Source: Dinoroseobacter sp. (GTDB lineage: Bacteria > Pseudomonadota > Alphaproteobacteria > Rhodobacterales > Rhodobacteraceae). Taken from it: DNA of 64,000 bases. The first letter of the stretch is position 1. Every line of letters starts with the position of its first letter. The notes beneath the pieces were generated by a model. It did no database searches and was not told where the DNA came from. It worked only from the letters and a program-made list of their open reading frames with translations. Location: assembly GCA_030066795.1 (NCBI GenBank), contig JASJAW010000017.1, positions 86,959 through 150,958 of the forward strand, in the 5' to 3' direction. The position numbers were made by a program, and so were the translations under genes. Of the stretch, positions 17,823 to 26,352 are shown in pieces.

Positions 17823-20800
17823 TTGCGCTTCTCTCGTCTTCGTCTCAATGGATTCAAGAGCTTCGTCGATCCGACCGACCTTATTATCGGTGATGGGTTG
17901 ACCGGTGTTGTGGGGCCCAACGGCTGCGGAAAGTCGAATTTGCTCGAAGCTTTGCGCTGGGTAATGGGTGAAAATCGCCCCACCGCAATGCGGGGCGGCG
18001 GAATGGAAGACGTGATTTTCGCGGGGGCCGCCACGCGGCCAGCACGGAATTTCGCAGAAGTGGCGCTCACGATCGACAACTCGGACCGGCGTGCACCGGC
18101 GGCCTTCAACGAATCCGAGCAGTTGGAGATTATCCGCCGGATCACCCGCGATGTCGGGTCGGCTTACAAAACCAATGGCAAAGACGTGCGGGCGCGCGAT
18201 GTTCAGATGCTGTTTGCCGACGCCTCGACCGGCGCGCATTCCCCGGCCCTCGTGCGGCAAGGCCAGATCTCAGAGCTGATCAACGCGAAGCCCAAAGCGC
18301 GTCGTCGTATCCTCGAAGAGGCCGCCGGCATCTCAGGCCTCTACCAGCGACGCCACGAAGCGGAACTCAAGCTCAAGGGCGCAGAAAGCAACCTTGAGCG
18401 GGTCGAGGATGTGCTCGAACAATTGGCGTCACAGCTTGCGACACTGGCGCGTCAAGCAAAGCAAGCCGCGCGGTACCGGGAAATCGGAGCGCAACTTCGC
18501 AAGGCGGAGGGGCTTTTGCTCTATCGGCGTTGGCGCGAAGCAGACGAGGCCCGCCTTTTGGCTGCACAGGATCTGACTGCGCGCACCACAGAGGCCGGTC
18601 AGGCAGAAGCGGCGGCACGAGAGGCGAGCCGGGAGCGCGCCGCGCTGGACGAGGCATTGCCGCCTCTTCGGGAAGAGGAAGCAATCGCTGCCGCCATTTT
18701 GCAAAGGCTGGCGGTGGAGCGGGACACGCTGACCGATCAGGAAGCTCGGGCGCTCGAGACAATTCAGACCCTTCAGGCCCGTATTGCGCAGCTTGAAATC
18801 GATATCGAACGGGAAGCCGCCCTCAACGTGGACGCGGTCGAAACGATCGAAAACCTGGATGCCGAACAGGCCGAGATCCGAAAGTCTGCCGACGGGCACG
18901 CGGAAAGTCTTGCGACCGCCGCGGAAGAGGCGCGTGCCGCGGCCGAAGTGTTGCAGGACCGTGAAACAGCGCAGAGCGAGCTGACTGAAGACGTCGCCCG
19001 TCTGTCGGCGCGGCACCAGTCGACGCAACGCCTGCTGGACGATGCGCAGAAGACAAAAGAGCGGTCTGCGGCGCAGGCCAATGAGGCAGAAGTTGCCGCC
19101 GACAACGCTAAGCTTGCTCTGACGGAGGCCGATGCCGCATTCGAAGCCGCGACAGAGGCTGCGCAACAGGCGCAGGTCGCCTCCGACGCCGCCGAGATCG
19201 CCCTGACCGAGGCAGAGACGAAACGCGCTGTCCTTCAGGCAGAGGAAGCTGAGGCCCGCGCCACCCGATCCGAGGCGGAAGGTGAAGTGAGCGCGCTTCG
19301 GGCGGAAGTGGGCGCGTTGGAAAAGCTCGTCGAGCGCGCCCAAAGCGATGACGGCCAGATCATTGACTCGATCCAGGCTGAAGCAGGTTTCGAAGCGGCG
19401 CTTGGTGCGGCACTCGCGGATGATCTGAACGCGCCCGAAGTCGAAGGAACGGCCTCTGGTTGGCGTCGTCTCCCCGACTACGATGCGCCGCAGCCGCTGC
19501 CGGCAGGAGTTACTCCTCTGGCAGACCATGTCGATATCCCTGCCGCGCTCCTCCGCCGGATTGGTCAAGTGGGTCTTGTCGACCATGCGGATGGCCCGAA
19601 CTTGCAACCAGCTTTGTTGCCGGGGCAGCGTCTGGTCAGCCGCGAAGGCGATCTGTGGCGCTGGGACGGGTTGAGCGCCCGGGCCGAAGATGCGCCTTCG
19701 GCGGCGGCTGCCCGCCTGCAGCAGATGAACCGCCTCACGAGCCTCAGAGTAGACTTGCAGGCTGCCGAACAAAAAGCGGGCGCAGCGCGCAGCGCCCATG
19801 AGGCACTACAGGCAGATCTGCGCGCAGCTTCTGATGCAGATCTCTCCGCGCGCGAGGCCAGAAAAGCCGCCGAGCGCGCTGTTGGAGATACCAGCCGACA
19901 GCTGAGCCGGAGCGAGGCGGATCAGGCTATTCTTGCAGGCAAGCTGGAAACACTGACCATGTCGGTGTCTCGGTTCCGCACCGAGGCACTCGAAGCGAAG
20001 AAAGCCGTTTCTGAGGCCGAGGCCGCTTTGCGCGGACTGGAGGACCTTGATGCCGCCCGGGCGAAAGTCGAAGAGGTCCGTATGACCGTGGACGCTGCGC
20101 GCATGACTATGCTGGCCAAGCGCTCGGCCCACGATGAAATGCGCCGCGAGGGGGAGGCACGCACCAGACGCGATCAGGAAATCACCCAGCAGGTCAGCGG
20201 CTGGCGCCATCGTCTGGAGACGGCAGCAAAACGCAGTGCGGAACTTGCCGAGCGTCGCGAAACCTCGCGGGCGGAACTGACGGAAGCCGAAGCAGCCCCG
20301 GCCGAAATCGTCGCAAAACGGGATGCCCTCGCGTCAGAGATCGCAAAAGCTGAAGCCCGAAAGGCGGAAGCCGCTGATGCCCTGAGCACAGCCGAAGGCG
20401 CGCTGCGCCGGGCCGAGCAGGGCGAGCGGGACGCCGAGCGCGCGGCGTCAGAGGCGCGTGAGACCCGCGCCCGGGCCGAGGCGCGCGCCGAGGCCGCGAT
20501 CGAAACCGTCACGCTTGCAGCAGAACGCATCTCCGAAGCGTTGGAAGTGACCCCGCAGCAATTGCTCGACACGCTGGGCGCAGACTCAGAGAAAATGCCC
20601 GCGGCGGAGGCAATCGAAGCGGAGGTTAACCGGCTGAAGCGGCAGCGCGATGCGATGGGCGCTGTAAACCTGCGTGCCGAAGAAGATGCCAAAAGCGTCG
20701 ACGACGAATACCAGACCCTTCTTCAGGAAAAAGAGGATCTTGAGGAGGCGATTGGCAAGCTGCGCTCCGGAATTTCTGGTCTGAACCGGGAAGGTCGCGA

Positions 20801-21275
20801 GCGCTTGCTAACCGCTTTTGAGCAGGTGAACGACAATTTCTCGATGCTGTTCACGCACCTCTTCGGTGGCGGCGAAGCCAAACTTGTTCTGGTCGAGTCC
20901 GACGACCCCCTTGAGGCGGGTTTGGAGATTATGTGTCAGCCCCCCGGCAAGAAACTCTCGACCCTTTCGCTGCTGTCAGGCGGGGAGCAGACGCTAACGG
21001 CGCTCGCGCTGATCTTTGCGGTCTTCCTTGCCAACCCGGCCCCGATCTGTGTGCTGGATGAGGTCGACGCACCGCTCGACGATGCTAACGTGACCCGTTT
21101 CTGTGATCTGCTCGATGAGATGTGTCGCCGGACTGATACGCGCTTTTTGATCATCACGCACCACGCGGTAACCATGGCCCGGATGGACCGTTTGTTCGGC
21201 GTCACGATGGGAGAGCAAGGCGTAAGCCAGCTCGTGTCGGTCGATCTCAAGCGCGCGGAAACGCTGGTAGCCTAG
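17823..21275 (+). CDS. smc: Chromosome segregation ATPase SMC
   Basis: About 1150 residues. Walker A GPNGCGKSN near residue 31, a long coiled coil rich in Ala, Glu and Arg, a hinge at about 500-620, a second coil, then LSGGEQTLTALAL and Walker B CVLDEVDAPLDDAN at the C-terminus. It forms a ring with ScpAB and organises the chromosome. The frame has a stop just upstream. GTG 17817 lies only 2 bases after AAAGG (17810-17814), whereas TTG 17823 lies 8 bases after it and gives an MRF-type N-terminus typical of the family, so TTG is preferred. ScpA and ScpB are not in the window. Confidence 0.95.
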   Translation: MRFSRLRLNGFKSFVDPTDLIIGDGLTGVVGPNGCGKSNLLEALRWVMGENRPTAMRGGGMEDVIFAGAATRPARNFAEVALTIDNSDRRAPAAFNESEQLEIIRRITRDVGSAYKTNGKDVRARDVQMLFADASTGAHSPALVRQGQISELINAKPKARRRILEEAAGISGLYQRRHEAELKLKGAESNLERVEDVLEQLASQLATLARQAKQAARYREIGAQLRKAEGLLLYRRWREADEARLLAAQDLTARTTEAGQAEAAAREASRERAALDEALPPLREEEAIAAAILQRLAVERDTLTDQEARALETIQTLQARIAQLEIDIEREAALNVDAVETIENLDAEQAEIRKSADGHAESLATAAEEARAAAEVLQDRETAQSELTEDVARLSARHQSTQRLLDDAQKTKERSAAQANEAEVAADNAKLALTEADAAFEAATEAAQQAQVASDAAEIALTEAETKRAVLQAEEAEARATRSEAEGEVSALRAEVGALEKLVERAQSDDGQIIDSIQAEAGFEAALGAALADDLNAPEVEGTASGWRRLPDYDAPQPLPAGVTPLADHVDIPAALLRRIGQVGLVDHADGPNLQPALLPGQRLVSREGDLWRWDGLSARAEDAPSAAAARLQQMNRLTSLRVDLQAAEQKAGAARSAHEALQADLRAASDADLSAREARKAAERAVGDTSRQLSRSEADQAILAGKLETLTMSVSRFRTEALEAKKAVSEAEAALRGLEDLDAARAKVEEVRMTVDAARMTMLAKRSAHDEMRREGEARTRRDQEITQQVSGWRHRLETAAKRSAELAERRETSRAELTEAEAAPAEIVAKRDALASEIAKAEARKAEAADALSTAEGALRRAEQGERDAERAASEARETRARAEARAEAAIETVTLAAERISEALEVTPQQLLDTLGADSEKMPAAEAIEAEVNRLKRQRDAMGAVNLRAEEDAKSVDDEYQTLLQEKEDLEEAIGKLRSGISGLNREGRERLLTAFEQVNDNFSMLFTHLFGGGEAKLVLVESDDPLEAGLEIMCQPPGKKLSTLSLLSGGEQTLTALALIFAVFLANPAPICVLDEVDAPLDDANVTRFCDLLDEMCRRTDTRFLIITHHAVTMARMDRLFGVTMGEQGVSQLVSVDLKRAETLVA

Positions 21276-21281
21276 ACTGGT

Positions 21282-22448
21282 TTACAGTTTTGCGAGCAGC
21301 GCAGGCGTCGGCCACGCATCTGCCGGCATGCCAAGGCGGCGCTGCTCTTCACGAACGGCTGCACGGGTGCGCGCGCCCAGAATTCCGTCAATCTTGCCAA
21401 CGTCGTAACCACGGGCTGCAAGTTTTTGTTGCAGCTGCTTCATCTGTGCGTCGTTCAAACCCGGCTCCGGATTGCCCGCATCAAACACCGGGGCCCCCGA
21501 CAGGCGCGTGGCGAAATAGGCGGCGGTTGTGACGTAGACAAAGCTCTGGTTCCACTCAAAATACACGTCGAAATTCGGATAGGCGAGGAAAGCTGGCCCT
21601 TTTTGCCCCTGCGGTAAAATCAAGGCAGCGGGCAGGTTGCTCGATATCTGCCCCCAGCGCGGAGTCACGCCCAGCGCGGCCCAGTCCCGGCCAGTCTTTT
21701 TCACGGACAGACCAGTTTCGTACCAGTTCAGATCTCCGGGGACAGAGACTTCCTGCAGCCATGGCTCGCCCGCCCGCCAGCCAAGGCCCTTGAGCATATT
21801 GGCACCCGAAAGCAACGCATCGGGCGCGGAGGTCTTGAGGTAGACATGGTTATCCCCGTCACCGTCAACGCCACGGGTCAGGATATCTTCGGGCAGCATC
21901 TGGACCATCCCGATCTCGCCAGCCCAGGCGCCGGTGGTCCGCGCAGGGTCAAAATTACCGTTCTCGTACAATTCCAATGCCGCGAAGATCTGGGGGCGGA
22001 ACAACTCCGGCCGGCGGCAATCATGGGCCAGCGTGACAAGCGAGTTAAGTGTGTTGAAGTCCCCTTGCACCGCACCGTAGTCGGTCTCCAACGCCCAGAA
22101 GGCCAGAAGCACACCCGCTGGCACGCCGTAGTCGCGCTCGGCAACCGCAAAGACATTGGCATAGCGCTCCGCATTACGGCGCCCATTGTCCATTCGGTTC
22201 TGACTGATGACGCGTCGCGCGAAGTCCGTGAACGGCATCTTGAACACGCCCTGCGCCCGGTCGGCGCGCAGGGTTCGTTGGTCCTGTTGCGCAGTCCGGA
22301 AGAAGGCATCCACCGTCGCGCTGTCATGGCCCTTTGACACAGCTTCCGATTTCAACCCATCAACAAAGCTCGAGAAACTTCCCCCGCACTGAGCGAGTGC
22401 AGTCCCGGCGGCAAAAAGGGACAAAGTGAAAGCAAGTGCAAAGCGCAT
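21282..22448 (-). CDS. Lytic murein transglycosylase (MltB type) with peptidoglycan-binding domain
   Basis: 388 residues. Signal peptide 1-19 with ALA-Q cleavage site, so periplasmic; the Cys after the site does not form a clear lipobox. The SLT_2/MltB catalytic domain has WALETDYGAVQGDFN with catalytic Glu at 121 and later GAWAGEIGMVQMLP. The last about 60 residues form a PG_binding_1 domain (LQQKLAARGYDVGKIDGILG). It cleaves glycan strands by forming anhydro-muramic ends. ATG 22448 is supported by GAGAGG about nine bases upstream and the signal peptide. Convergent with smc. Confidence 0.9.
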   Translation of the reverse strand: MRFALAFTLSLFAAGTALAQCGGSFSSFVDGLKSEAVSKGHDSATVDAFFRTAQQDQRTLRADRAQGVFKMPFTDFARRVISQNRMDNGRRNAERYANVFAVAERDYGVPAGVLLAFWALETDYGAVQGDFNTLNSLVTLAHDCRRPELFRPQIFAALELYENGNFDPARTTGAWAGEIGMVQMLPEDILTRGVDGDGDNHVYLKTSAPDALLSGANMLKGLGWRAGEPWLQEVSVPGDLNWYETGLSVKKTGRDWAALGVTPRWGQISSNLPAALILPQGQKGPAFLAYPNFDVYFEWNQSFVYVTTAAYFATRLSGAPVFDAGNPEPGLNDAQMKQLQQKLAARGYDVGKIDGILGARTRAAVREEQRRLGMPADAWPTPALLAKL

Positions 22449-22506
22449 GATCTGAAACCTCTCGGGTGATGCGCGGACGCTAGCAGCCCCGGCACACCTT
22501 GCAACC

Positions 22507-23415
22507 CTATAGAAGCGCCAATAGCAGAACCACGCCGAGAAACAGTGCCCAGGTCCGCCACAAGGCGGCACACGCGGCCTCGATTTGATGGGGGCCGATT
22601 TGGTGCTGGCCGTCTGGATGGACAAAGGGAAACTCCTGCATCCGGCCTGCGTAGCTGCGTGGGCCCGATAGCGCGACATCGAGTCCGCGTGCCATCGCGG
22701 CTTCGGGCCAGCCTGCGTTCGGAGACCTGTGCAAACGCGCGTCGCTGGCAATCGCGCGCATCTGGCTCAGTTGTCCCTGAGCAAGCGCAATAAACACGGC
22801 GCTCAGTCGCGCAGGGATCCAGTTAAGCACATCGTCCAGCCGGGCGGCCGCCCAGCCAAAGGCCTCATGGCGCGGGGTGCGATAGCCGATCATGCTATCG
22901 GCGGTGTTCACCAACTTGTAGACGAGAATGCCAGGCAGACCGGCGATCAGAAACCAGAAGGCCGGGGCTACTACCCCGTCCGAGAAGTTTTCTGATGCGG
23001 ACTCAATTGCGGCGCGCGCCACGCCCGCAGGCGCCAGTTCTGCCGTATCTCGCCCAACGATCAGAGCGACCGCCGCGCGTCCTTCCGGCAGGCCGACCCG
23101 CAGCCCCTCCGCGACCGCACGGACATGGTCAACGAGGCTGCGCTGGGCCAATAGAATGGCGGCGACCAACACCTCCACGACTGGACCCAGTTGAGTGAGA
23201 ATCCATCCCAGAACAGTGGCTACGAGACAAAAGCACGCCACCACCAATATCCCTTTGGCGCGCCGCTCTGGCTCTATGTTGAACCGGTTGTCGGCCCAGC
23301 CAATCGCGCGCCCCATCAGGACTGCTGGATGGGGCAGGCGTTGCCACAGCCAGTCTGGCTCGCCAAAGGCCGCGTCGAGCGCGAGCGCGAAGGCGAGGAG
23401 AAGTGCAAACTCCAT
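22507..23415 (-). CDS. cobD: Adenosylcobinamide-phosphate synthase CobD (CbiB)
   Basis: 302 residues, integral membrane, with the family motifs [25 protein letters not shown] at the N-terminus and [21 protein letters not shown] plus [27 protein letters not shown] in the middle. It condenses adenosylcobyric acid with (R)-1-amino-2-propanol phosphate. ATG 23415 is used because it is two bases after the cobC stop and the family begins here; an upstream in-frame extension would overlap cobC. Third gene of the DUF1636-cobC-cobD operon. Confidence 0.95.
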   Translation of the reverse strand: MEFALLLAFALALDAAFGEPDWLWQRLPHPAVLMGRAIGWADNRFNIEPERRAKGILVVACFCLVATVLGWILTQLGPVVEVLVAAILLAQRSLVDHVRAVAEGLRVGLPEGRAAVALIVGRDTAELAPAGVARAAIESASENFSDGVVAPAFWFLIAGLPGILVYKLVNTADSMIGYRTPRHEAFGWAAARLDDVLNWIPARLSAVFIALAQGQLSQMRAIASDARLHRSPNAGWPEAAMARGLDVALSGPRSYAGRMQEFPFVHPDGQHQIGPHQIEAACAALWRTWALFLGVVLLLALL

Positions 23416-23417
23416 CC

Positions 23418-24377
23418 TCAGTTGCTTCCGAGGGCGTTCTGCAAACGGGCCCAGTCTTCCTCCCGGCCCGGTAAGCCGAGGCGTATCCAGCGCGGGTTGT
23501 ACGGAAACACGCGGGTCCATATCTGCGCGCGGGCGAGCCGGTCATGCAGCGCAGCTGCGTCTTCTACGTCATAGAGCCGAAACAGCGTCGTGCCTTGTGG
23601 CGATCCGCAATGAGGGCGCATCAGCGTGTCCAACCGGGCGCTTTCGCGCGCAAGCCGAGCGCGGGCCCGTTCGGACCAGTCGACATCCGACAAGGCGCGC
23701 GCGCCAATCTCCAGAGCCGGGCCTGACACGGGCCAGGGGCCGAACGCGTCAGCCATCCGCTGAAGGTACGTCTCGTCGCCGATCAAAAACCCAAGCCGCA
23801 GGCCGGCAAGCCCCCAGAACTTGCCGAAGCTCTTCACGACAAGAACCCTTGGATCAGGTGTCACCGGGACATGGCTCAGGCCCGGCCCCGCGCAGTCAGC
23901 AAAGCTCTCGTCGTAAACCCGGATCGTTCCTTCATACTTTCCCGGAGGCGGAGCCAACTTGCCGTCTGGATTGTTCGGGTGAACATGGATCACGACCGCC
24001 GCGCCCTCAACGCCTGTCGACATCGTACCTCCGGCCTGCGCGAAAGCTGCTTCCCATTCGTTATAGGTCGGTTTGGCCACGTGAACGCGCTTCGTGTCTC
24101 CGAGAACCTGCGGCATGCGCGCGATCAGGGCGGAAGCTCCGGGGGCAGCAAGTATCCCCACGCCGTCCGGCACGCTCCAAAACCTGCGTGCAGCGTCGAT
24201 CAACCGGTTCTGTGCGTCTTTGTCGGGCAGGCGCGTCCAGCTTTCCTCAGACAGGGGCCCGATCGGGTAAGACACCGGGTTGATCCCGGTCGACAGGTCC
24301 AGCCATTCCGCCGGAGCCCCCCCGTATTGTGCCGCCGCGGCGTCAATCCCACCGCCGTGATCACGGGGCGTGCTCAT
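23418..24377 (-). CDS. cobC: Threonine-phosphate decarboxylase CobC
   Basis: 319 residues, fold-type I aminotransferase family. [13 protein letters not shown] near residue 26 and the PLP-lysine motif [18 protein letters not shown] near 177 match CobC (called CobD in Salmonella), which makes (R)-1-amino-2-propanol phosphate for the lower-ligand arm of cobalamin. [12 protein letters not shown] near 131 is the PLP-phosphate region. It overlaps the DUF1636 stop by 4 bases and is followed two bases later by cobD, so the three are translated from one message. Confidence 0.92.
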   Translation of the reverse strand: MSTPRDHGGGIDAAAAQYGGAPAEWLDLSTGINPVSYPIGPLSEESWTRLPDKDAQNRLIDAARRFWSVPDGVGILAAPGASALIARMPQVLGDTKRVHVAKPTYNEWEAAFAQAGGTMSTGVEGAAVVIHVHPNNPDGKLAPPPGKYEGTIRVYDESFADCAGPGLSHVPVTPDPRVLVVKSFGKFWGLAGLRLGFLIGDETYLQRMADAFGPWPVSGPALEIGARALSDVDWSERARARLARESARLDTLMRPHCGSPQGTTLFRLYDVEDAAALHDRLARAQIWTRVFPYNPRWIRLGLPGREEDWARLQNALGSN

Positions 24378-24748
24378 TCGCTCGGCAGCGGGGGATGCCG
24401 GGTGACGAAATGCCCTTTGATGGGCGCAGGCCAGTTGCGGTACGGGACCTGACCGGTTTCGCTTTCGGCGTGTTGCGCGGCGTAGTCGACAATGGCTTCG
24501 GCGGCCTCACTGTCGGGCACAAAGCCGCCCAGCGTATAGCAGAGCTTTTCCCCGGCCTGGATCGTCACATTGCAGCCATTGCTGCAGCCCATCAGGCAGG
24601 AATGGCGCCGGACCCTGACGACCTCAGACCCTTGCGCGGCTTTTTCGACCTCGGCGGCCAGCACTTCCCCATCGGTCTGCTCCATCCCGCGCGTCTCCCA
24701 TCCGTCGCGCTTACAGGTATCGCACACCGTGATCCAGGTCGTGGTCAT
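24374..24748 (-). CDS. DUF1636 metal-binding protein of the cobalamin operon
   Basis: 124 residues. Four or more Cys residues are arranged as CDTCKRDGW near the N-terminus and HSCLMGCSNGCNV near residue 50, suggesting a 2Fe-2S or other metal site of thioredoxin-like ferredoxin type. DUF1636 genes are often found in cobalamin clusters of alphaproteobacteria; the role is not established, and metal supply or redox is only a guess. ATG 24748 has GAGG seven bases upstream, and that sequence is part of a predicted stem. First gene of the cobC-cobD operon. Confidence 0.85.
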   Translation of the reverse strand: MTTTWITVCDTCKRDGWETRGMEQTDGEVLAAEVEKAAQGSEVVRVRRHSCLMGCSNGCNVTIQAGEKLCYTLGGFVPDSEAAEAIVDYAAQHAESETGQVPYRNWPAPIKGHFVTRHPPLPSE

Positions 24749-24818
24749 GAAAGGTCCTCGCAAGGTCAGTACCGGAGGCAGAATGCCTCCGGCCCTTAGA
24801 AACCCATTTCCTGCGAGG
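24749..24818 (-). promoter_or_regulatory. Leader stem that pairs the Shine-Dalgarno site of DUF1636-cobC-cobD
   Basis: Read on the minus strand: an outer stem joins CCTCGCAGG (24810-24818) with CCTTGCGAGG (24756-24765), 9 pairs with one G-U, and an inner hairpin CCGGAGGC-ATTCT-GCCTCCGG lies at 24772-24792. The GAGG ribosome site is inside the outer 3' arm, seven bases before ATG. The layout is that of a translational switch. No T-run follows either stem, so it is not an intrinsic terminator, and no B12-box consensus is seen. Confidence 0.55.
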
Positions 24819-24837
24819 GTGCAATCCGAAGCCGCGC

Positions 24838-25827
24838 TCAGGCGGCTTTCAGCAGGTCGCGTCCATGCGGCGCCATCCAGTCGATCTCCGGATTGATCGG
24901 GATAATCCTGTGCGGATTGATGGACTCGTGGCTGTAGTGATAATGCCGCACGATGTGATCGAAGTTGACCGTGTCTGCCACGCCCGGCATCTGGAACAGC
25001 TCGCGCGTGTAGGCCCAGAGGTTCGGATAGTCGATGATCCGCTTCCGGTTACACTTGAAATGCAAATGGTAGACGAGATCGAACCGCACCAGCGTTGTGA
25101 ACAACCGCCAATCGGCCTCTGTCAGACGATCGCCTGCAAGATAGCGACGCGTGGACAGACGGTCTTCGACCCAATCTAATGCATCAAACAGCGTGGCAAC
25201 GGCCTCATCATAGGCGCTTTGGCTGGTGGCAAAGCCTGACTTGTAAACGCCGTTGTTGATGTCGTGATAAACGCGCTCATTCACCGCGTCGATCTCGGCG
25301 CGCAGTGGTTCGGGATAGTAGTCATCTGTGTTGCCGGTCAGCCCGTTGAAAGCGCTGTTGAACATCCGGATAATCTCGGAACTTTCGTTTGAGACGATCG
25401 TCTCCCGTTTCTTGTCCCACAGGATTGGCACTGTAACCCGGCCCGAGACCTTCGGATCAGCCTTGGTGTAGATGTCCCGTGCGAAGGGCAGGCCATAAAG
25501 TCGATCGCCTGTGACACCGGGGTAGCTGTCATCGAACGTCCAGCCGTCCGACAGCATGTCAGGGTGGACCGTCGAGACATCGATATGGGGCGCAAGGCCT
25601 TTCAGCTGACGGAAGATCAACGTGCGATGGGCCCAGGGACAAGCCATCGAAACATAAAGGTGATAACGCCCGCTCTCCGCGTTAAAACCGCCTTCGCCCG
25701 ATGGGCCGGCGCCGCCATCGGCAGTGATCCAATTGCGGAATCCAGCCGTGGTGCGGATGAATTTTCCGCCGGTGGATTTTGTGTCGTACCAGACGTCCTG
25801 CCAGACGCCGTCTACCAATTGTCCCAT
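24838..25827 (-). CDS. Glutathionyl-hydroquinone reductase-type glutathione S-transferase
   Basis: 329 residues. SMACPWAHRTLIFRQLKGL (from about residue 60) holds the CPWA catalytic Cys of the omega/Xi class (YqjG, PcpF), which reduces glutathionyl-hydroquinones. VTVPILWDKKRETIVSNESSEIIRMFN is the glutathione-binding cis-Pro and Ser region, and the C-terminal half has the helical domain with RYLAGDRLTEADWRLFTTLVRFD. CGGAG eight bases upstream fixes ATG 25827. It lies between the two cob operons, with no known link to B12, and its tail leads into the DUF1636 leader. Confidence 0.88.
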   Translation of the reverse strand: MGQLVDGVWQDVWYDTKSTGGKFIRTTAGFRNWITADGGAGPSGEGGFNAESGRYHLYVSMACPWAHRTLIFRQLKGLAPHIDVSTVHPDMLSDGWTFDDSYPGVTGDRLYGLPFARDIYTKADPKVSGRVTVPILWDKKRETIVSNESSEIIRMFNSAFNGLTGNTDDYYPEPLRAEIDAVNERVYHDINNGVYKSGFATSQSAYDEAVATLFDALDWVEDRLSTRRYLAGDRLTEADWRLFTTLVRFDLVYHLHFKCNRKRIIDYPNLWAYTRELFQMPGVADTVNFDHIVRHYHYSHESINPHRIIPINPEIDWMAPHGRDLLKAA

Positions 25828-26124
25828 CAGGTCGCTCCGTTTCTTCTGTGGACTTCGATGTAGTCTGTTCGCCTTTGCGCGAAAATGCAGAAAAGCGCAG
25901 GCGTTATGGCAAAAAAACGCACAAGTCTTACCGAGCCACCGCGACGTGAATCCGTTTGCGCAGCCCAAAGGGCATAGCTATAGCGAAGGGGACGACGCCC
26001 TTTTTTTCACAGGGCCGGACAGGTGCTGCGCAGGGTCGACCCACCCCGGGGGCCGGACGCGTGGATCGTCTCAGGATCCAACCGGGTCTTGCCTTGACCG
26101 GCCCGTCCCAGACGGAAGCTGCCA
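25828..26124 (+). promoter_or_regulatory. 297-base structured leader of the large cob operon
   Basis: Between the GST start and the first cob-operon gene. AAGGGC (25968-25973)/GCCCTT (25997-26002), enclosing an ATAGCTAT palindrome, is followed by a run of seven T (26001-26007): a terminator-like element on the plus strand although no gene precedes it on that strand. Downstream are GGTCGACC, CCCCGGGG, GGATC/GATCC and CCGG/GACCGG inverted repeats up to the GGAAG ribosome site at 26114-26118. This suggests attenuation. No B12 box consensus is visible, so the ligand, if any, is unknown. Confidence 0.45.
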
Positions 26125-26352
26125 ATGCTGCGCCATCTCTCTGTGTCTTTTCTGGTCGCCTTATGTGGCGCTGCGCCCGCGCTGGCCCATCCCGGCCATC
26201 TGGAGGCGCTCGCAGGGCACGATCATTGGGTTGCCGGGGCGGCAATCGGGCTCGCGATTGCGCTAGGTCTTTGGGGCGCACTGAAAGGCAAAAAGGACAG
26301 CGAAGCAGAGGCCGAGGACGAAGACGCTTGCGAGGAGGAAGCGCCCGCATGA
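26125..26352 (+). CDS. Small secreted/membrane His-containing protein (DUF6732-like)
   Basis: 75 residues: signal peptide ending ALA-HPGH at residue 21/22, then HPGHLEALAGHDHW, one membrane segment (about 36-54), and an acidic tail. The new N-terminus after cleavage would be HPGHL, with five His within 13 residues, which suggests metal binding on the periplasmic face. It resembles DUF6732 proteins from memory. It is the first gene of the cob operon and overlaps cbiX by ATGA, so a role in cobalt handling is plausible but only inferred from place and His content. Confidence 0.6.
   Translation: MLRHLSVSFLVALCGAAPALAHPGHLEALAGHDHWVAGAAIGLAIALGLWGALKGKKDSEAEAEDEDACEEEAPA

Noticed and set aside
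18429-19799. 456-codon open frame antisense to smc
   Set aside because: Low-complexity Arg/Leu-rich translation that mirrors the smc coiled coil; no ribosome site.
25990-26060. GCCGGACAGGTGCTGC as a B12 box before the cob operon
   Set aside because: Only partial similarity to the B12-box consensus; the rest of the aptamer is not recognisable.
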